60,193 nt of DNA from positions 1-60,193 of the forward strand of contig JAEYHP010000148.1 in assembly GCA_023409435.1 (NCBI GenBank), in the 5' to 3' direction. Origin of the DNA: Bacillota bacterium. GTDB lineage: Bacteria > Bacillota > Clostridia > Christensenellales > CAG-138. Position 1 is the first letter of the stretch; every line of letters starts with the position of its first letter. This document shows, in pieces, positions 25,170-32,795 of this stretch. Both the position numbers and the translations under genes were made by a program. Under the pieces are notes generated by a model that saw only the letters and a program-made list of their open reading frames with translations, was not told where the DNA came from and did no database searches.

Positions 25170-25955
25170 CTAATTTACAGAGAGTTCAGCTTCAATATTC
25201 TCTTCTGAAAATTCATACCATGCCACATCTTCTTTTGCGGATTGCTCACTCGCAAAAGAATCAAAGGCTTCTTTTGTAACTGGTTCATTATTAATGAAAT
25301 ATGATACGGTTAATTCAGTCTCGCCTTGGCTTGATTCGCTATAGCCCAATGTGTCAGTTTGAAAGGTATCCGTTTCAAATTTCATTTTTCCGAATCCACT
25401 GTCCGCCGCGCCGCTTGAATAACCAAATGTTCCGTCCGTTTTCAGCCCTTGTAACCCCCTGATCGGAAAAAGATATCCATAGACGGTATCATTCATAGTA
25501 TGCAGGACTTCATAAAACTGCGGCTCATTGCCTACCGATAATCCAAGAACAACTTCAGGCACTTTGTCGCCATCCATATCAAGTACCGCAAATTGCGTCG
25601 CTTCGAAGATGGTCTCATAAATTTCTTGGTTCGTTAAGAAATCATTTAAAGATAATTCTTTCTGGTTATCTGTACTGAAGAATTCAGCCTTGCCCTGCAA
25701 CACTGCTTTATATGCTTCGAATGCTGAATTACCGGATGGCGCCGGGGCGTTTGCGTCTTCACCGTTGCCGCCCGAAGGGCTAGCAGAGGGCGTTGTTGGA
25801 GTATTGGTGTCGGAAATTTCGTTGCTGATGTCTAAAGTGGCAGCAGGGCTTGCTGAAACATTGGCGTCAGGAACTTCGTTACGGTCCAAAGAGCACCCGG
25901 TCATTGAAATACTCAATAGAAACACAACAAGTACGCTTACAAATTTGGTTTTCAT
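25170..25955 (-). CDS. Lipoprotein of unknown function with a DxDGD motif
   Basis: A 261-residue predicted lipoprotein. It has a signal with lipobox MTGC at residue ~21, then a long Ser/Thr/Pro/Asn-rich linker to ~residue 75. The globular C-terminal part contains VLDMDGDKVPEVVLGL, a calcium-binding-loop-like DxDGDxxPE pattern often seen in secreted clostridial proteins of the FG-GAP/VCBS kind. No enzymatic motif is visible. The start is well supported by AGGAG. It is followed by another minus-strand-type envelope gene region but lies in its own transcript. Function unknown. Confidence 0.75.
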   Translation of the reverse strand: MKTKFVSVLVVFLLSISMTGCSLDRNEVPDANVSASPAATLDISNEISDTNTPTTPSASPSGGNGEDANAPAPSGNSAFEAYKAVLQGKAEFFSTDNQKELSLNDFLTNQEIYETIFEATQFAVLDMDGDKVPEVVLGLSVGNEPQFYEVLHTMNDTVYGYLFPIRGLQGLKTDGTFGYSSGAADSGFGKMKFETDTFQTDTLGYSESSQGETELTVSYFINNEPVTKEAFDSFASEQSAKEDVAWYEFSEENIEAELSVN

Positions 25956-26120
25956 CTACTACTCCTATTAAATCTTATCTTTCGCTTTTGCTACAACCAT
26001 ACACTATTTAATTACGGCTCTATCATACATTCTCAGATGCTGAATGGACACAACTTATCGGATTGTTCAAAAAACTTTAATAATCCTAACAGCTTAAGTC
26101 CTTTTTAATGACTAGCTGTT

Positions 26121-26606
26121 TTATTGCAGCCATGAAGGAATCGGATAGCTTTTGATGTGTTCAAATGTTTCAACCTTAACTTCCCCGGATGATACCCTTA
26201 TTGTGATATGGTCAACGCCAATGGGATTATGAGCTCCCAAATAAGGTACAACCTCAAGCTTTATGATAAACAGAAATGTCCTGTAGCCATCAGGACGCTC
26301 AATGGATAGAACAGTGGGCCCGTACGGGTCGACATTGGGAGAATATCCCGTATTCTTTTCATAGTACTTGCTCACTGCTTCCTGGCTATATGGCAAGAGC
26401 ACTGTCATAAAAACATCCTGATAAAGTTCTTCCAAAGAACCCTCGGATGGTGTCTCCGGTTCAAAATAGGTTTTTGGTTTCTCTGGTTCATTGCCGGTCC
26501 GAATGATATGTTCAAACCAGATGGCGGCGGCTCCTGCAAGTAAAACGAACAATACGCAAGGAATTAGCTTTCTCCATCTTATTGCTATTCTTTTCAAGCA
26601 AATCAC
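26121..26606 (-). CDS. DUF3888-type membrane-anchored protein
   Basis: About 158-161 residues. One N-terminal transmembrane segment (residues ~15-32) is followed by an extracytoplasmic domain. The blocks DVFMTVLLPYSQEAVSKYY, SIERPDGYRTFLFIIKLEV, PIGVDHITIRVS and FEHIKSYPIP match the DUF3888 pattern as I remember it. Function is unknown in the family. The start is ambiguous. GTG at 26606 has GAGGG close by, but TTG at 26597 has AGGTGA at better spacing. Confidence 0.75.
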   Translation of the reverse strand: MICLKRIAIRWRKLIPCVLFVLLAGAAAIWFEHIIRTGNEPEKPKTYFEPETPSEGSLEELYQDVFMTVLLPYSQEAVSKYYEKNTGYSPNVDPYGPTVLSIERPDGYRTFLFIIKLEVVPYLGAHNPIGVDHITIRVSSGEVKVETFEHIKSYPIPSWLQ

Positions 26607-26716
26607 CTGCCCTCACGCAATATCTTTATGCATTGTGATCCCAGGGAAGGGCACGAATACCATAAAACTCTCGTTAAACTTATGGTTTCCATGTTGAAAG
26701 TTATCAAAAAATACTG

Positions 26717-26747
26717 TTGACATTGACGTTACGGCAAGGTGTACGCT
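26717..26747 (+). promoter_or_regulatory. MerR-type promoter/operator of the TipAL-like gene
   Basis: TTGACA (26717-26722), a 19-base spacer, and TACGCT (26742-26747) as -10. The spacer holds the near-perfect palindrome TTGACGTTACGGCAA (26723-26737). An over-long 19-base spacer with a central palindrome is the hallmark of promoters activated by MerR proteins through DNA untwisting, and implies autoregulation by the next gene. Confidence 0.78.
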
Positions 26748-26769
26748 GAAATCGTCAGGAGGGAGAGGC

Positions 26770-27534
26770 ATGGAATATACGGTGCAGAAGCTTGGGAAGC
26801 TGGCGGGTATCAGCACCAGGACATTGAGGTACTATGATGAGATCGGGCTGTTAAAGCCAAACAGGGTGAACTCATCCGGGTACCGGATCTATGGGAAGCA
26901 GGAGGTAGCAAAGCTCCAGCAGATCCTATTCTACAGGGAACTTGGGATTGATCTTGAAAGCATCAGGGGGATCGTTACGTCGCCGTCGTTCGACGGTACG
27001 AGCGCCTTAAAGGAGCACCGGGAGAAGCTTCTATTAAAGCGGGAACAACTGGATGCATTGATTGCGAACGTCGAAAAGACGATCGCGGAATCGGAAGGGA
27101 GAATAGTCATGACGGATCAGGAAAAATTTGAAGGCTTCAAACAGCGTCTGATCGACGAAAACGAAGCGAAATACGGCGAGGAAATCCGGGAAAAGTACGG
27201 AGCCGAGCAGGCGGAACAGTCGAACAGGATATTCAAGAACATGACCAGAGAGCAGTATGCGGCGTTCGAAAAGCTGGGCGTCGACGTGCTTCAAACGCTG
27301 AAGGACGCGTTCGCCACAGGCGACGCGGGCGGCGAGCTTGCGCAAAAGGCCGCGGACCTGCACCGGCAATGGCTTACGTTCGCGTGGGGCAGCTACTCCA
27401 AGGAAGCGCACTCGGGGGTCGCACAGATGTATGTGGACGATGAACGGTTCACGGCCTATTACGATAAGGAACAGCCGGGCTTGGCCACGTTTTTGCGGGA
27501 CGCGGTGCTTGTCTATACCGGAATGAACAAGTAA
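26770..27534 (+). CDS. MerR-family regulator with TipAS drug-binding domain
   Basis: A 254-residue transcription regulator. Residues ~3-70 are the MerR winged helix (TVQKLGKLAGISTRTLRYYDEIGLL). A dimerisation coiled coil follows (~75-110), and residues ~125-250 are a TipAS-like domain that in relatives traps thiopeptides or hydrophobic drugs. Such proteins switch on their own gene and sometimes efflux genes. The promoter directly upstream has the required 19-base spacer. It has a ribosome site AGGAGGGAG and its own terminator, so no obvious target gene shares the transcript. Confidence 0.94.
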   Translation: MEYTVQKLGKLAGISTRTLRYYDEIGLLKPNRVNSSGYRIYGKQEVAKLQQILFYRELGIDLESIRGIVTSPSFDGTSALKEHREKLLLKREQLDALIANVEKTIAESEGRIVMTDQEKFEGFKQRLIDENEAKYGEEIREKYGAEQAEQSNRIFKNMTREQYAAFEKLGVDVLQTLKDAFATGDAGGELAQKAADLHRQWLTFAWGSYSKEAHSGVAQMYVDDERFTAYYDKEQPGLATFLRDAVLVYTGMNK

Positions 27535-27552
27535 AAGGGTTCTATAGCGGAT

Positions 27553-27584
27553 AAAGCGGCTGATGGAGAGACAGCCGCTTTTTC
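27553..27584 (+). terminator. Terminator of the MerR/TipAL gene
   Basis: AAAGCGGCTG and CAGCCGCTTT form a 10-bp stem with a 9-base loop and T5, about 20 bases after the stop. Confidence 0.9.
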
Positions 27585-27693
27585 TGTCTTTGGCTCAAAC
27601 AATAAAAGCAACCAAAAGGGGATTGACTCGTGGATAATATTGTATTTCAATGAATGTGTTGTATTTGTAATAAAGTGACAGAAAGGCGCAGTT

Positions 27694-28476
27694 ATGAGCA
27701 AAGAGCAAATTCTGTTGGACCGGCAGGAGGACCTTTCTATTTTTAAGGATACGATGGTGGAAATGACTTGGCCGGAGATAAAGCGGTCGGCCGAAAACGG
27801 CGATGTCGTTCTGTTTCCCGTGGGGATGGTTGAAGAACATGGCCCCCATATGGATTTAAGCCCGGATGTTTACCTGAGTTATCTTTATTGCAAATTCCTG
27901 AAGCAGTGTCTAAACAAGAAAGGCATTTGCTCTATCATCGCGCCGCCCTATTATTGGGGCATTGCCGAAGATACGAAGGATTACCCCGGGACGTTTTCCG
28001 TCCGTCCCGAGACATTCAAATCCATACTGCTGGATATTTTTCATTCATTAAACGGATGGGGGTTTCAGAAGGTGTTCGTTGTGAATGCGCACGGGGATCC
28101 TATGCACGTGAAAATCATAGAACAAGCTGCAAAAGAAATGCGTGAGAGCAAGAATATGCTTCTGTATAACCTGGGTAGCCTTTCTGTTCCCATAGAGAAC
28201 CCGCCGGTATTTCCACAGCAAAGGGAAGGGAAATTTGAGCCGGATTATCATGCGGGCGCGGATGAAACTGCTGCAATATATACGTTTTATCCACAGAAAG
28301 TAAACGTTGAAGTGGCTCAGCAGCTAAAGCCGCAAAGCGGCTTTCATCCGCTTGGGTATTACGGCGACCCGGCAAGTTTCTTATTGGAACGCACGGTTCT
28401 TGAACAGTATCAGGCGGATTTGGAATTAAATGCGCAAAAGATAGAAGCTGTTCTGCAGGGCAGCGAATTAATTTAG
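27694..28476 (+). CDS. Creatininase-family amidohydrolase
   Basis: A 260-residue zinc amidohydrolase of the creatininase/MftE group. Metal and catalytic motifs are clear: PVGMVEEHGPHMDLSPD (Glu, His, Asp), VVNAHGDPMH (His) and HAGADETA (Glu). Family members open cyclic amides, such as creatinine or formylated intermediates, or process peptides. No pathway partner is adjacent, so the substrate is unknown. The start has AGAAAGG upstream. The stop overlaps the end of the convergent BrkB gene by four bases. Confidence 0.9.
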   Translation: MSKEQILLDRQEDLSIFKDTMVEMTWPEIKRSAENGDVVLFPVGMVEEHGPHMDLSPDVYLSYLYCKFLKQCLNKKGICSIIAPPYYWGIAEDTKDYPGTFSVRPETFKSILLDIFHSLNGWGFQKVFVVNAHGDPMHVKIIEQAAKEMRESKNMLLYNLGSLSVPIENPPVFPQQREGKFEPDYHAGADETAAIYTFYPQKVNVEVAQQLKPQSGFHPLGYYGDPASFLLERTVLEQYQADLELNAQKIEAVLQGSELI

Positions 28477-29333
28477 GATTCTTTACTATCCCGCTTTTTC
28501 TTCTCCTGACCCTTTTCAAAATACAGCGTGGCGTTGATTTCGCTGCCGATCAGCATCACCATGCTGGAAAGGTAGAGCCACAGCATCAGCACAACTACCC
28601 CGCCCAGGCTGCCGTACAGGCGCGCGAAATTGGCAAAGTTGTTGACATATGTGGAAAAGAGTATGGAGCTTACCACCCACACCACGCTTGTAAACGCCGC
28701 GCCGGGCAGGACCTCCTTTGCCCGCAATTTCCGGTTGGGGATGATGATGTAAAGGAGCAAGAACAGCCCTAAAAGCATTCCTACCGGCAATATGAGCTGC
28801 AGAATATGGGTAAGCGTCACCCCGAATGTGGACCAGCCCAGCTTAGCGGATAGCTCCCATATCAGCATATCCCCGAATACGATGGCAACCATTTCAAGAA
28901 GTATGGAGAACGCGATCAAAAGCGTAAACAATATCGCCATGGCGCGTACAGTGTAAAATTTGCGGGTCTCCTTTACGTCGTACGCCCGGTTGAGACCCCG
29001 GGCAATTGCCATAAACCCGTTGGAGGAGGACCATACGGCCAATATGACGCTGAAGGAGAGGATGTTCGGGCGGTCGGCCGCGAATATTTCGTTGAGCGTC
29101 GTCGCCACCACCGCGTATGCGTCCGCGGGCAGTGCCTGAAGTATGCCCGCGAGCGATTGCGGCTGTAATAGCGGCGTATAGGTCAGCACCGTCACCAGGA
29201 ATATCAGGAACGGGAAGAACGCCAACAGCAGATGGTACGCGAATTCCGCGCCCAATGCGGGTACCTCGTCCGCCTGGAAGCGCTCGTATAGCCGCTTTAT
29301 AAAACGGATCGCCCGCTGTACTATTTTTTTCAC
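28473..29333 (-). CDS. YihY/BrkB-family inner-membrane protein
   Basis: A ~286-residue polytopic membrane protein with about six hydrophobic segments and the family blocks LGAEFAYHLLLAFFPFLIFL, SSNGFMAIARGLNRAYDV and LYGSLGGVVVLMLWLYLSS. Function is unsettled: BrkB was proposed in serum resistance, others as transporters. GTG at 29333 is preferred because AAAGGAG lies 5 bases upstream; a TTG 21 bases earlier extends the frame but lacks a site. It is divergent from the MarR gene, whose GGTACC boxes lie between them, so it may be a target of that regulator. Confidence 0.9.
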   Translation of the reverse strand: MKKIVQRAIRFIKRLYERFQADEVPALGAEFAYHLLLAFFPFLIFLVTVLTYTPLLQPQSLAGILQALPADAYAVVATTLNEIFAADRPNILSFSVILAVWSSSNGFMAIARGLNRAYDVKETRKFYTVRAMAILFTLLIAFSILLEMVAIVFGDMLIWELSAKLGWSTFGVTLTHILQLILPVGMLLGLFLLLYIIIPNRKLRAKEVLPGAAFTSVVWVVSSILFSTYVNNFANFARLYGSLGGVVVLMLWLYLSSMVMLIGSEINATLYFEKGQEKKKRDSKES

Positions 29334-29420
29334 CGCCACTCCTTTACGCGCCAAATGCAGCGCAACAGGGATAGCATCAGTATTCCCATGCGGGCGCTTT
29401 GCAAAATTTAAAAATATCTA

Positions 29421-29490
29421 AAGGTACCTGATTAAAGTGCTTGACAAGATAATAAGGTACCTGTAAAATTGATTATGAAAGGTACCTTAT
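29421..29490 (+). promoter_or_regulatory. marR promoter with three GGTACC operator boxes
   Basis: TTGACA (29441-29446), a 17-base spacer, TAAAAT (29464-29469). AAGGTACCT appears three times: box 1 upstream of -35 (29423-29428), box 2 inside the spacer (29456-29461) and box 3 in the leader (29481-29486). Each GGTACC is palindromic and flanked by A/T runs, with spacings of 33 and 25 bases. Box 2 would block RNA polymerase. Autorepression by the MarR protein is inferred. Confidence 0.8.
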
Positions 29491-29510
29491 TAAATTTTGG
29501 AGGAACAAAT

Positions 29511-30152
29511 ATGGAAGACGATATCAGGAAGGACGATCAGCTCCTTGAGAAGCTTTTGCGCGTCCAATGGCTGATGCACCGTTACCACCAGCAAAAACTC
29601 AGGGAATACGGCCCCATGGGCGCCCCGCACCGCGGCCAGGGGCGCATACTTGCCCTTTTAAAACTGCGGCCCGAAATCAGCCAGAAGGATCTCGGCTATC
29701 TCTTGGATATGCGTCCCCAGTCCCTGGGAGAACTGTTGATGAAGCTGGAGCGCAGCGGCTATATTGTCCGCACGCCCTCGGAGGAAGACAAGCGCGTATT
29801 GAACATCCGGCTGACGGAGGAAGGCGAGAAAGCAGCGGAACAGACAGGAAGCAAGCCGGATCACGGCGGACTGTTCGACTGCCTGAGCGATGAGGAGCAG
29901 GAAACGCTCGGCGTGCTGTTAGGCCGTATCATCAGCTCTTTGGAGCAGCAGCTTGGCGATGCGCAGGAGGAAGACGGGCGCGGACCGTGCGGGCATCCGC
30001 ACCACGGGCCGTTTGACCCGCGCATGAGGCTGCTGCACGGCCACCCTCCGTTTGGCTGGGGCGGAATGCCGGACCATCCGTTTAGGCATGGGCCCGATTG
30101 CGGGCGCCATGGCGGGAATAAACAGGAGAACGAACCGGAGAACGAAGATTGA
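29511..30152 (+). CDS. MarR-family regulator with His-rich C-terminal tail
   Basis: A 213-residue regulator. Residues ~10-145 are a MarR winged helix (PEISQKDLGYLLDMRPQSLGELLMKLERSGYIVR, with the wing at EEDKRVLNIRLTEEG). Residues ~155-205 form an unusual low-complexity tail with about ten His, several Gly and Pro and two Cys (CGHPHHGPFD, HGHPPFGWGG), which could bind metal ions or act as a sensor. ATG 29511 is chosen: GGAGGAA is 7 bases upstream, and an earlier in-frame ATG would put an operator box inside the gene. It is followed by a terminator. Confidence 0.9.
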   Translation: MEDDIRKDDQLLEKLLRVQWLMHRYHQQKLREYGPMGAPHRGQGRILALLKLRPEISQKDLGYLLDMRPQSLGELLMKLERSGYIVRTPSEEDKRVLNIRLTEEGEKAAEQTGSKPDHGGLFDCLSDEEQETLGVLLGRIISSLEQQLGDAQEEDGRGPCGHPHHGPFDPRMRLLHGHPPFGWGGMPDHPFRHGPDCGRHGGNKQENEPENED

Positions 30153-30169
30153 TTAAAGTCCAGTGCATT

Positions 30170-30208
30170 TAAAAAGGCACTGTCGGGAAAACCGGCAGCG
30201 CCTTTTCT
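30170..30208 (+). terminator. Terminator of the marR gene
   Basis: AAAAGGC..CTG..CGG pairs with CCG..CAG..GCCTTTT (interrupted stem) and is followed by TTCTT, 18 bases after the stop. Confidence 0.7.
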
Positions 30209-30287
30209 TAATATGATCTTTTACAACCATGATGGAGTCTGATATGCTCTAAAGCAAGACGATTGATGCATATCGGGGGAGAGAATC

Positions 30288-30566
30288 ATGCTTTTTGACG
30301 CGTTACAGCTTATCGGCGGCATTATCATGGCTTTTGGGCAAATACCGCAAATTGTGCAGATTATAAGGACGAAATCCGCAAAAGACCTGAATATCAAAAC
30401 CTATCTGATGATGTGCGCGGGCATCCTGCTGATGGAAGCGTATGCGGTCAATCTTGTACTGAATGGATCGGGCGGCGCATTTTTAATCACCAATTCCGTT
30501 TCCCTGCTTGCCGCTGCCGTTATGATTGCGCTCATTTTGAAGTACGGCGGCGGGAAACGGCGCTGA
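30288..30566 (+). CDS. SemiSWEET / PQ-loop transporter
   Basis: A 92-residue membrane protein with three predicted transmembrane helices and the PQ-loop motif in GQIPQIVQIIRTKSAKDLN, the signature of bacterial SemiSWEET sugar transporters. These work as homodimers and let sugars such as sucrose equilibrate across the membrane. Length is normal for the family. Ribosome site GGGGGAGAG stands ahead of the ATG. Neighbouring genes do not reveal the substrate. Confidence 0.87.
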   Translation: MLFDALQLIGGIIMAFGQIPQIVQIIRTKSAKDLNIKTYLMMCAGILLMEAYAVNLVLNGSGGAFLITNSVSLLAAAVMIALILKYGGGKRR

Positions 30567-30652
30567 TGTTTCGAATGGACGCTATCTGGATGATATCCCC
30601 CCAAGGATGCGGTTGAGATAGCATAGTGGACCCATTGCAAAGATGCCAGTGT

Positions 30653-31735
30653 TTAGTTATTGGTATCTTGCTGCAGCGCGGTGTAGAGCGCATTCATCGC
30701 CGCAAATGCGCTTTCGTCCGCGGCTTTGCATTTGTCAATCATTCGGCCGAGTCCTTGCCTTACGCTTGTATCGGCCAAACGATGAAGTTGTTCCTCGCCC
30801 CGCTCATAGCCGCCCAGCAGCTCCGCCATGTTCTGTACGCAGGCGAAAACTTCCATAAAACCCGCCTTTGCCGTGGCGCACAGCCTCTGGTGCGCGGGGA
30901 GCCGCTCCCTTAGCGTTTCCAGATAGAGCGCGGCGTGGTAACGCCCGTCCATCAGGCAGTCCATAGCGTCGCCCTGGCACATCAGCCGCTCAAAAAGCAG
31001 CGGCAGCACCGCGTTGCGGGGGAACTGTGTTTCGTCCAGCAGCGCGCGCTTCCACGCGTCATAGGCATAGAGCCCCTTTGCATATTTTCCGGCTTTTCTG
31101 CCGGTGAGCGCCTCTATGGCATTTTGCAGCACCGCTTGCGGCCCGAATACGGGCGCGGCAACATCCCCCATTGCTATCACGGCGGTGGTGGAAGGGTTTT
31201 CCCACCATGTGCGGCAGATAAAGTAGCCGGAGTCGTCTGTCGTTGTTCCGGCGCTGAACTCGGGGTTATCCTGGAAAAAGTTCCACCCAAGCAGTACCTG
31301 CCCGTTCTCCCGGTAGCCCGTGATCAGGCAGGCTTCCGGCGGGCCGATGACGCCCAGCGCGATGCACGGCACGCCTGCATCGATCCGCTTGCGGAGGAAC
31401 GCGATAAATTCTTCTTTTGTCGGCTGAACTTTGCCGTTGCGGCCAATCAGGTGGAAGCTGCGGCCCAGCGCCTCGATCGCCGTCCGGTAAGATTTCAGCG
31501 GATCGCCAAACGTGAAAATCAAGTCCACGTTCCCGCCGTTCCAGGAGGTCATATCCCAGGTCAGCCGGAATGCCGCGCCGCTTGCCGCCATGACAAAATG
31601 ATAGGGAACGTCCTGACCAAGGTAATTTGCGCAGGCCCGAACGCACATGGGGTAGGGCGTGCAGCCTTCCGGCCCGTATTCCACCTTGGGAACGCCATAC
31701 AGGATGACGCCGTCTTCAAAGCTTTGCTGTTTCAT
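30653..31735 (-). CDS. BtrH-N/C39-like protein coupled to an AraC regulator
   Basis: A 360-residue protein. The N-terminal ~150 residues (CTPYPMCVRACANYLGQDVPYHF..) resemble the BtrH N-terminal / C39-like papain fold by pattern. The block GPPEACLITGYRENGQVLLGWNFFQD fits the His-containing half of such folds. The C-terminal half is helical and of unknown type. ATG 31735 has GGAGG 7 bases upstream and overlaps the stop of the AraC gene (ATGA), so they are one translational unit. It may be an enzyme or the sensory partner of that short regulator. Family assignment is tentative. Confidence 0.65.
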   Translation of the reverse strand: MKQQSFEDGVILYGVPKVEYGPEGCTPYPMCVRACANYLGQDVPYHFVMAASGAAFRLTWDMTSWNGGNVDLIFTFGDPLKSYRTAIEALGRSFHLIGRNGKVQPTKEEFIAFLRKRIDAGVPCIALGVIGPPEACLITGYRENGQVLLGWNFFQDNPEFSAGTTTDDSGYFICRTWWENPSTTAVIAMGDVAAPVFGPQAVLQNAIEALTGRKAGKYAKGLYAYDAWKRALLDETQFPRNAVLPLLFERLMCQGDAMDCLMDGRYHAALYLETLRERLPAHQRLCATAKAGFMEVFACVQNMAELLGGYERGEEQLHRLADTSVRQGLGRMIDKCKAADESAFAAMNALYTALQQDTNN

Positions 31736-32130
31736 AAGCAATCCTCCGCTTTTTGTGATAGGATACCGACCCCGTACACGCCCGCGCACAGCTTGATACG
31801 CCCGACAGGGCGGCGAGAGAGCCGGAACGCCTGCGGCGTAAGACCGGCGACGCGCTTGAAGGCTTTTGTGAATGTATCCGGGTCGAACCGGTAGGCAAGG
31901 GCAATCTCAAGGATGCTCTTCTGGGTGTTAATCAATTCAAACGCTGCGTTTGCAACCCGGCGGGAACAGATATAGCGGTTCAGCGGCATGCCCACATGCG
32001 CTTTAAACACGCTCCGGATATGCGCAAGGGAAAACCCCGTCGCCCGTTCAAGTTCGGTGGTGTTGAGTTCGATGCGCAGCCGGTTTTCCACAAATACGAT
32101 CACCGACCATACTGTAAGAAAATAATTCAA
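31732..32130 (-). CDS. AraC-family DNA-binding protein (domain only)
   Basis: A 132-residue protein consisting almost only of the double helix-turn-helix of AraC/XylS regulators (ELERATGFSLAHIRSVFKAH, then ILEIALAYRFDPDTFTKAFKRVAGLTPQAFR). No sensor domain is present; usual family length is 250-300. The start is TTG at 32130 with GGGATGA close upstream. It overlaps the next gene by four bases. Such stand-alone DNA-binding domains usually need a partner for sensing, and the coupled downstream protein is a candidate. Confidence 0.88.
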   Translation of the reverse strand: MNYFLTVWSVIVFVENRLRIELNTTELERATGFSLAHIRSVFKAHVGMPLNRYICSRRVANAAFELINTQKSILEIALAYRFDPDTFTKAFKRVAGLTPQAFRLSRRPVGRIKLCAGVYGVGILSQKAEDCL

Positions 32131-32329
32131 GGATCATCCCTGCCCTATGTGGATTGCCTCATGAAGCAAGAGTATTGTAACATATCTTTCCACACATGAT
32201 CCGACGTTTTTGAGGAACATCACGGCGCTTCTTTTGTCCGCTGATCGCTTGAAATGGGAAGATGTATCCGCTATGATGGGGAAAATACGTAACAAACGGA
32301 AGACACGCTGAACTTTTAGGAGCAATGCT

Positions 32330-32791
32330 ATGAAACTGATGGAATGCGCGCCAGACTGCGCGGACGCCGTGGAACTGATGGCGGAATTGTCATCTTGCCT
32401 GGAAAGCATCACGGGGGACAGCGGCGCAAGCTCATTTGACCCGCAGGACGCCCTGGGCGAGCGCGCCGTGTTCCTCGTCGCATATGACGAACAAACGGGG
32501 CAGTCTTTGGGTTGCGGCGCGATCCGGCCCATGGGGGATACAGTGGCAGAATTAAAGCGCATGTACGCGCGCCGTCCCGGCGTGGGAACCGCCGTGCTGC
32601 ATGAACTGGAACGCCGAGCGCAGGAATTCGGCTATGCAGCAATCCAGTTGGAGACAAGGCTTATAAACGAGCGCGCCGTTTCGTTCTATGAAAAAAGGGG
32701 ATACCGTCGCATCCCCAATTATGGAAAGTATGAAGGCCATCCCGAGGCCGTCTGCTTTGAAAAACGTCTGGACGGCAGCACGCAGCCGTAG
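32330..32791 (+). CDS. GNAT-family N-acetyltransferase
   Basis: A 153-residue single GNAT domain. Visible are the beta-4 strand VAELKRMYAR, the acetyl-CoA loop RRPGVGTAVL, and the C-terminal NERAVSFYEKRGYRRI. The CoA loop is a few residues shorter than in most relatives (RMYVRP-x4-RGxGVG), but RxxGxG can still be traced. Substrate unknown. AGGAG precedes the ATG by 7 bases. The end lies 4 bases from the convergent ATPase gene. Confidence 0.9.
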   Translation: MKLMECAPDCADAVELMAELSSCLESITGDSGASSFDPQDALGERAVFLVAYDEQTGQSLGCGAIRPMGDTVAELKRMYARRPGVGTAVLHELERRAQEFGYAAIQLETRLINERAVSFYEKRGYRRIPNYGKYEGHPEAVCFEKRLDGSTQP

Positions 32792-32795
32792 TCCT

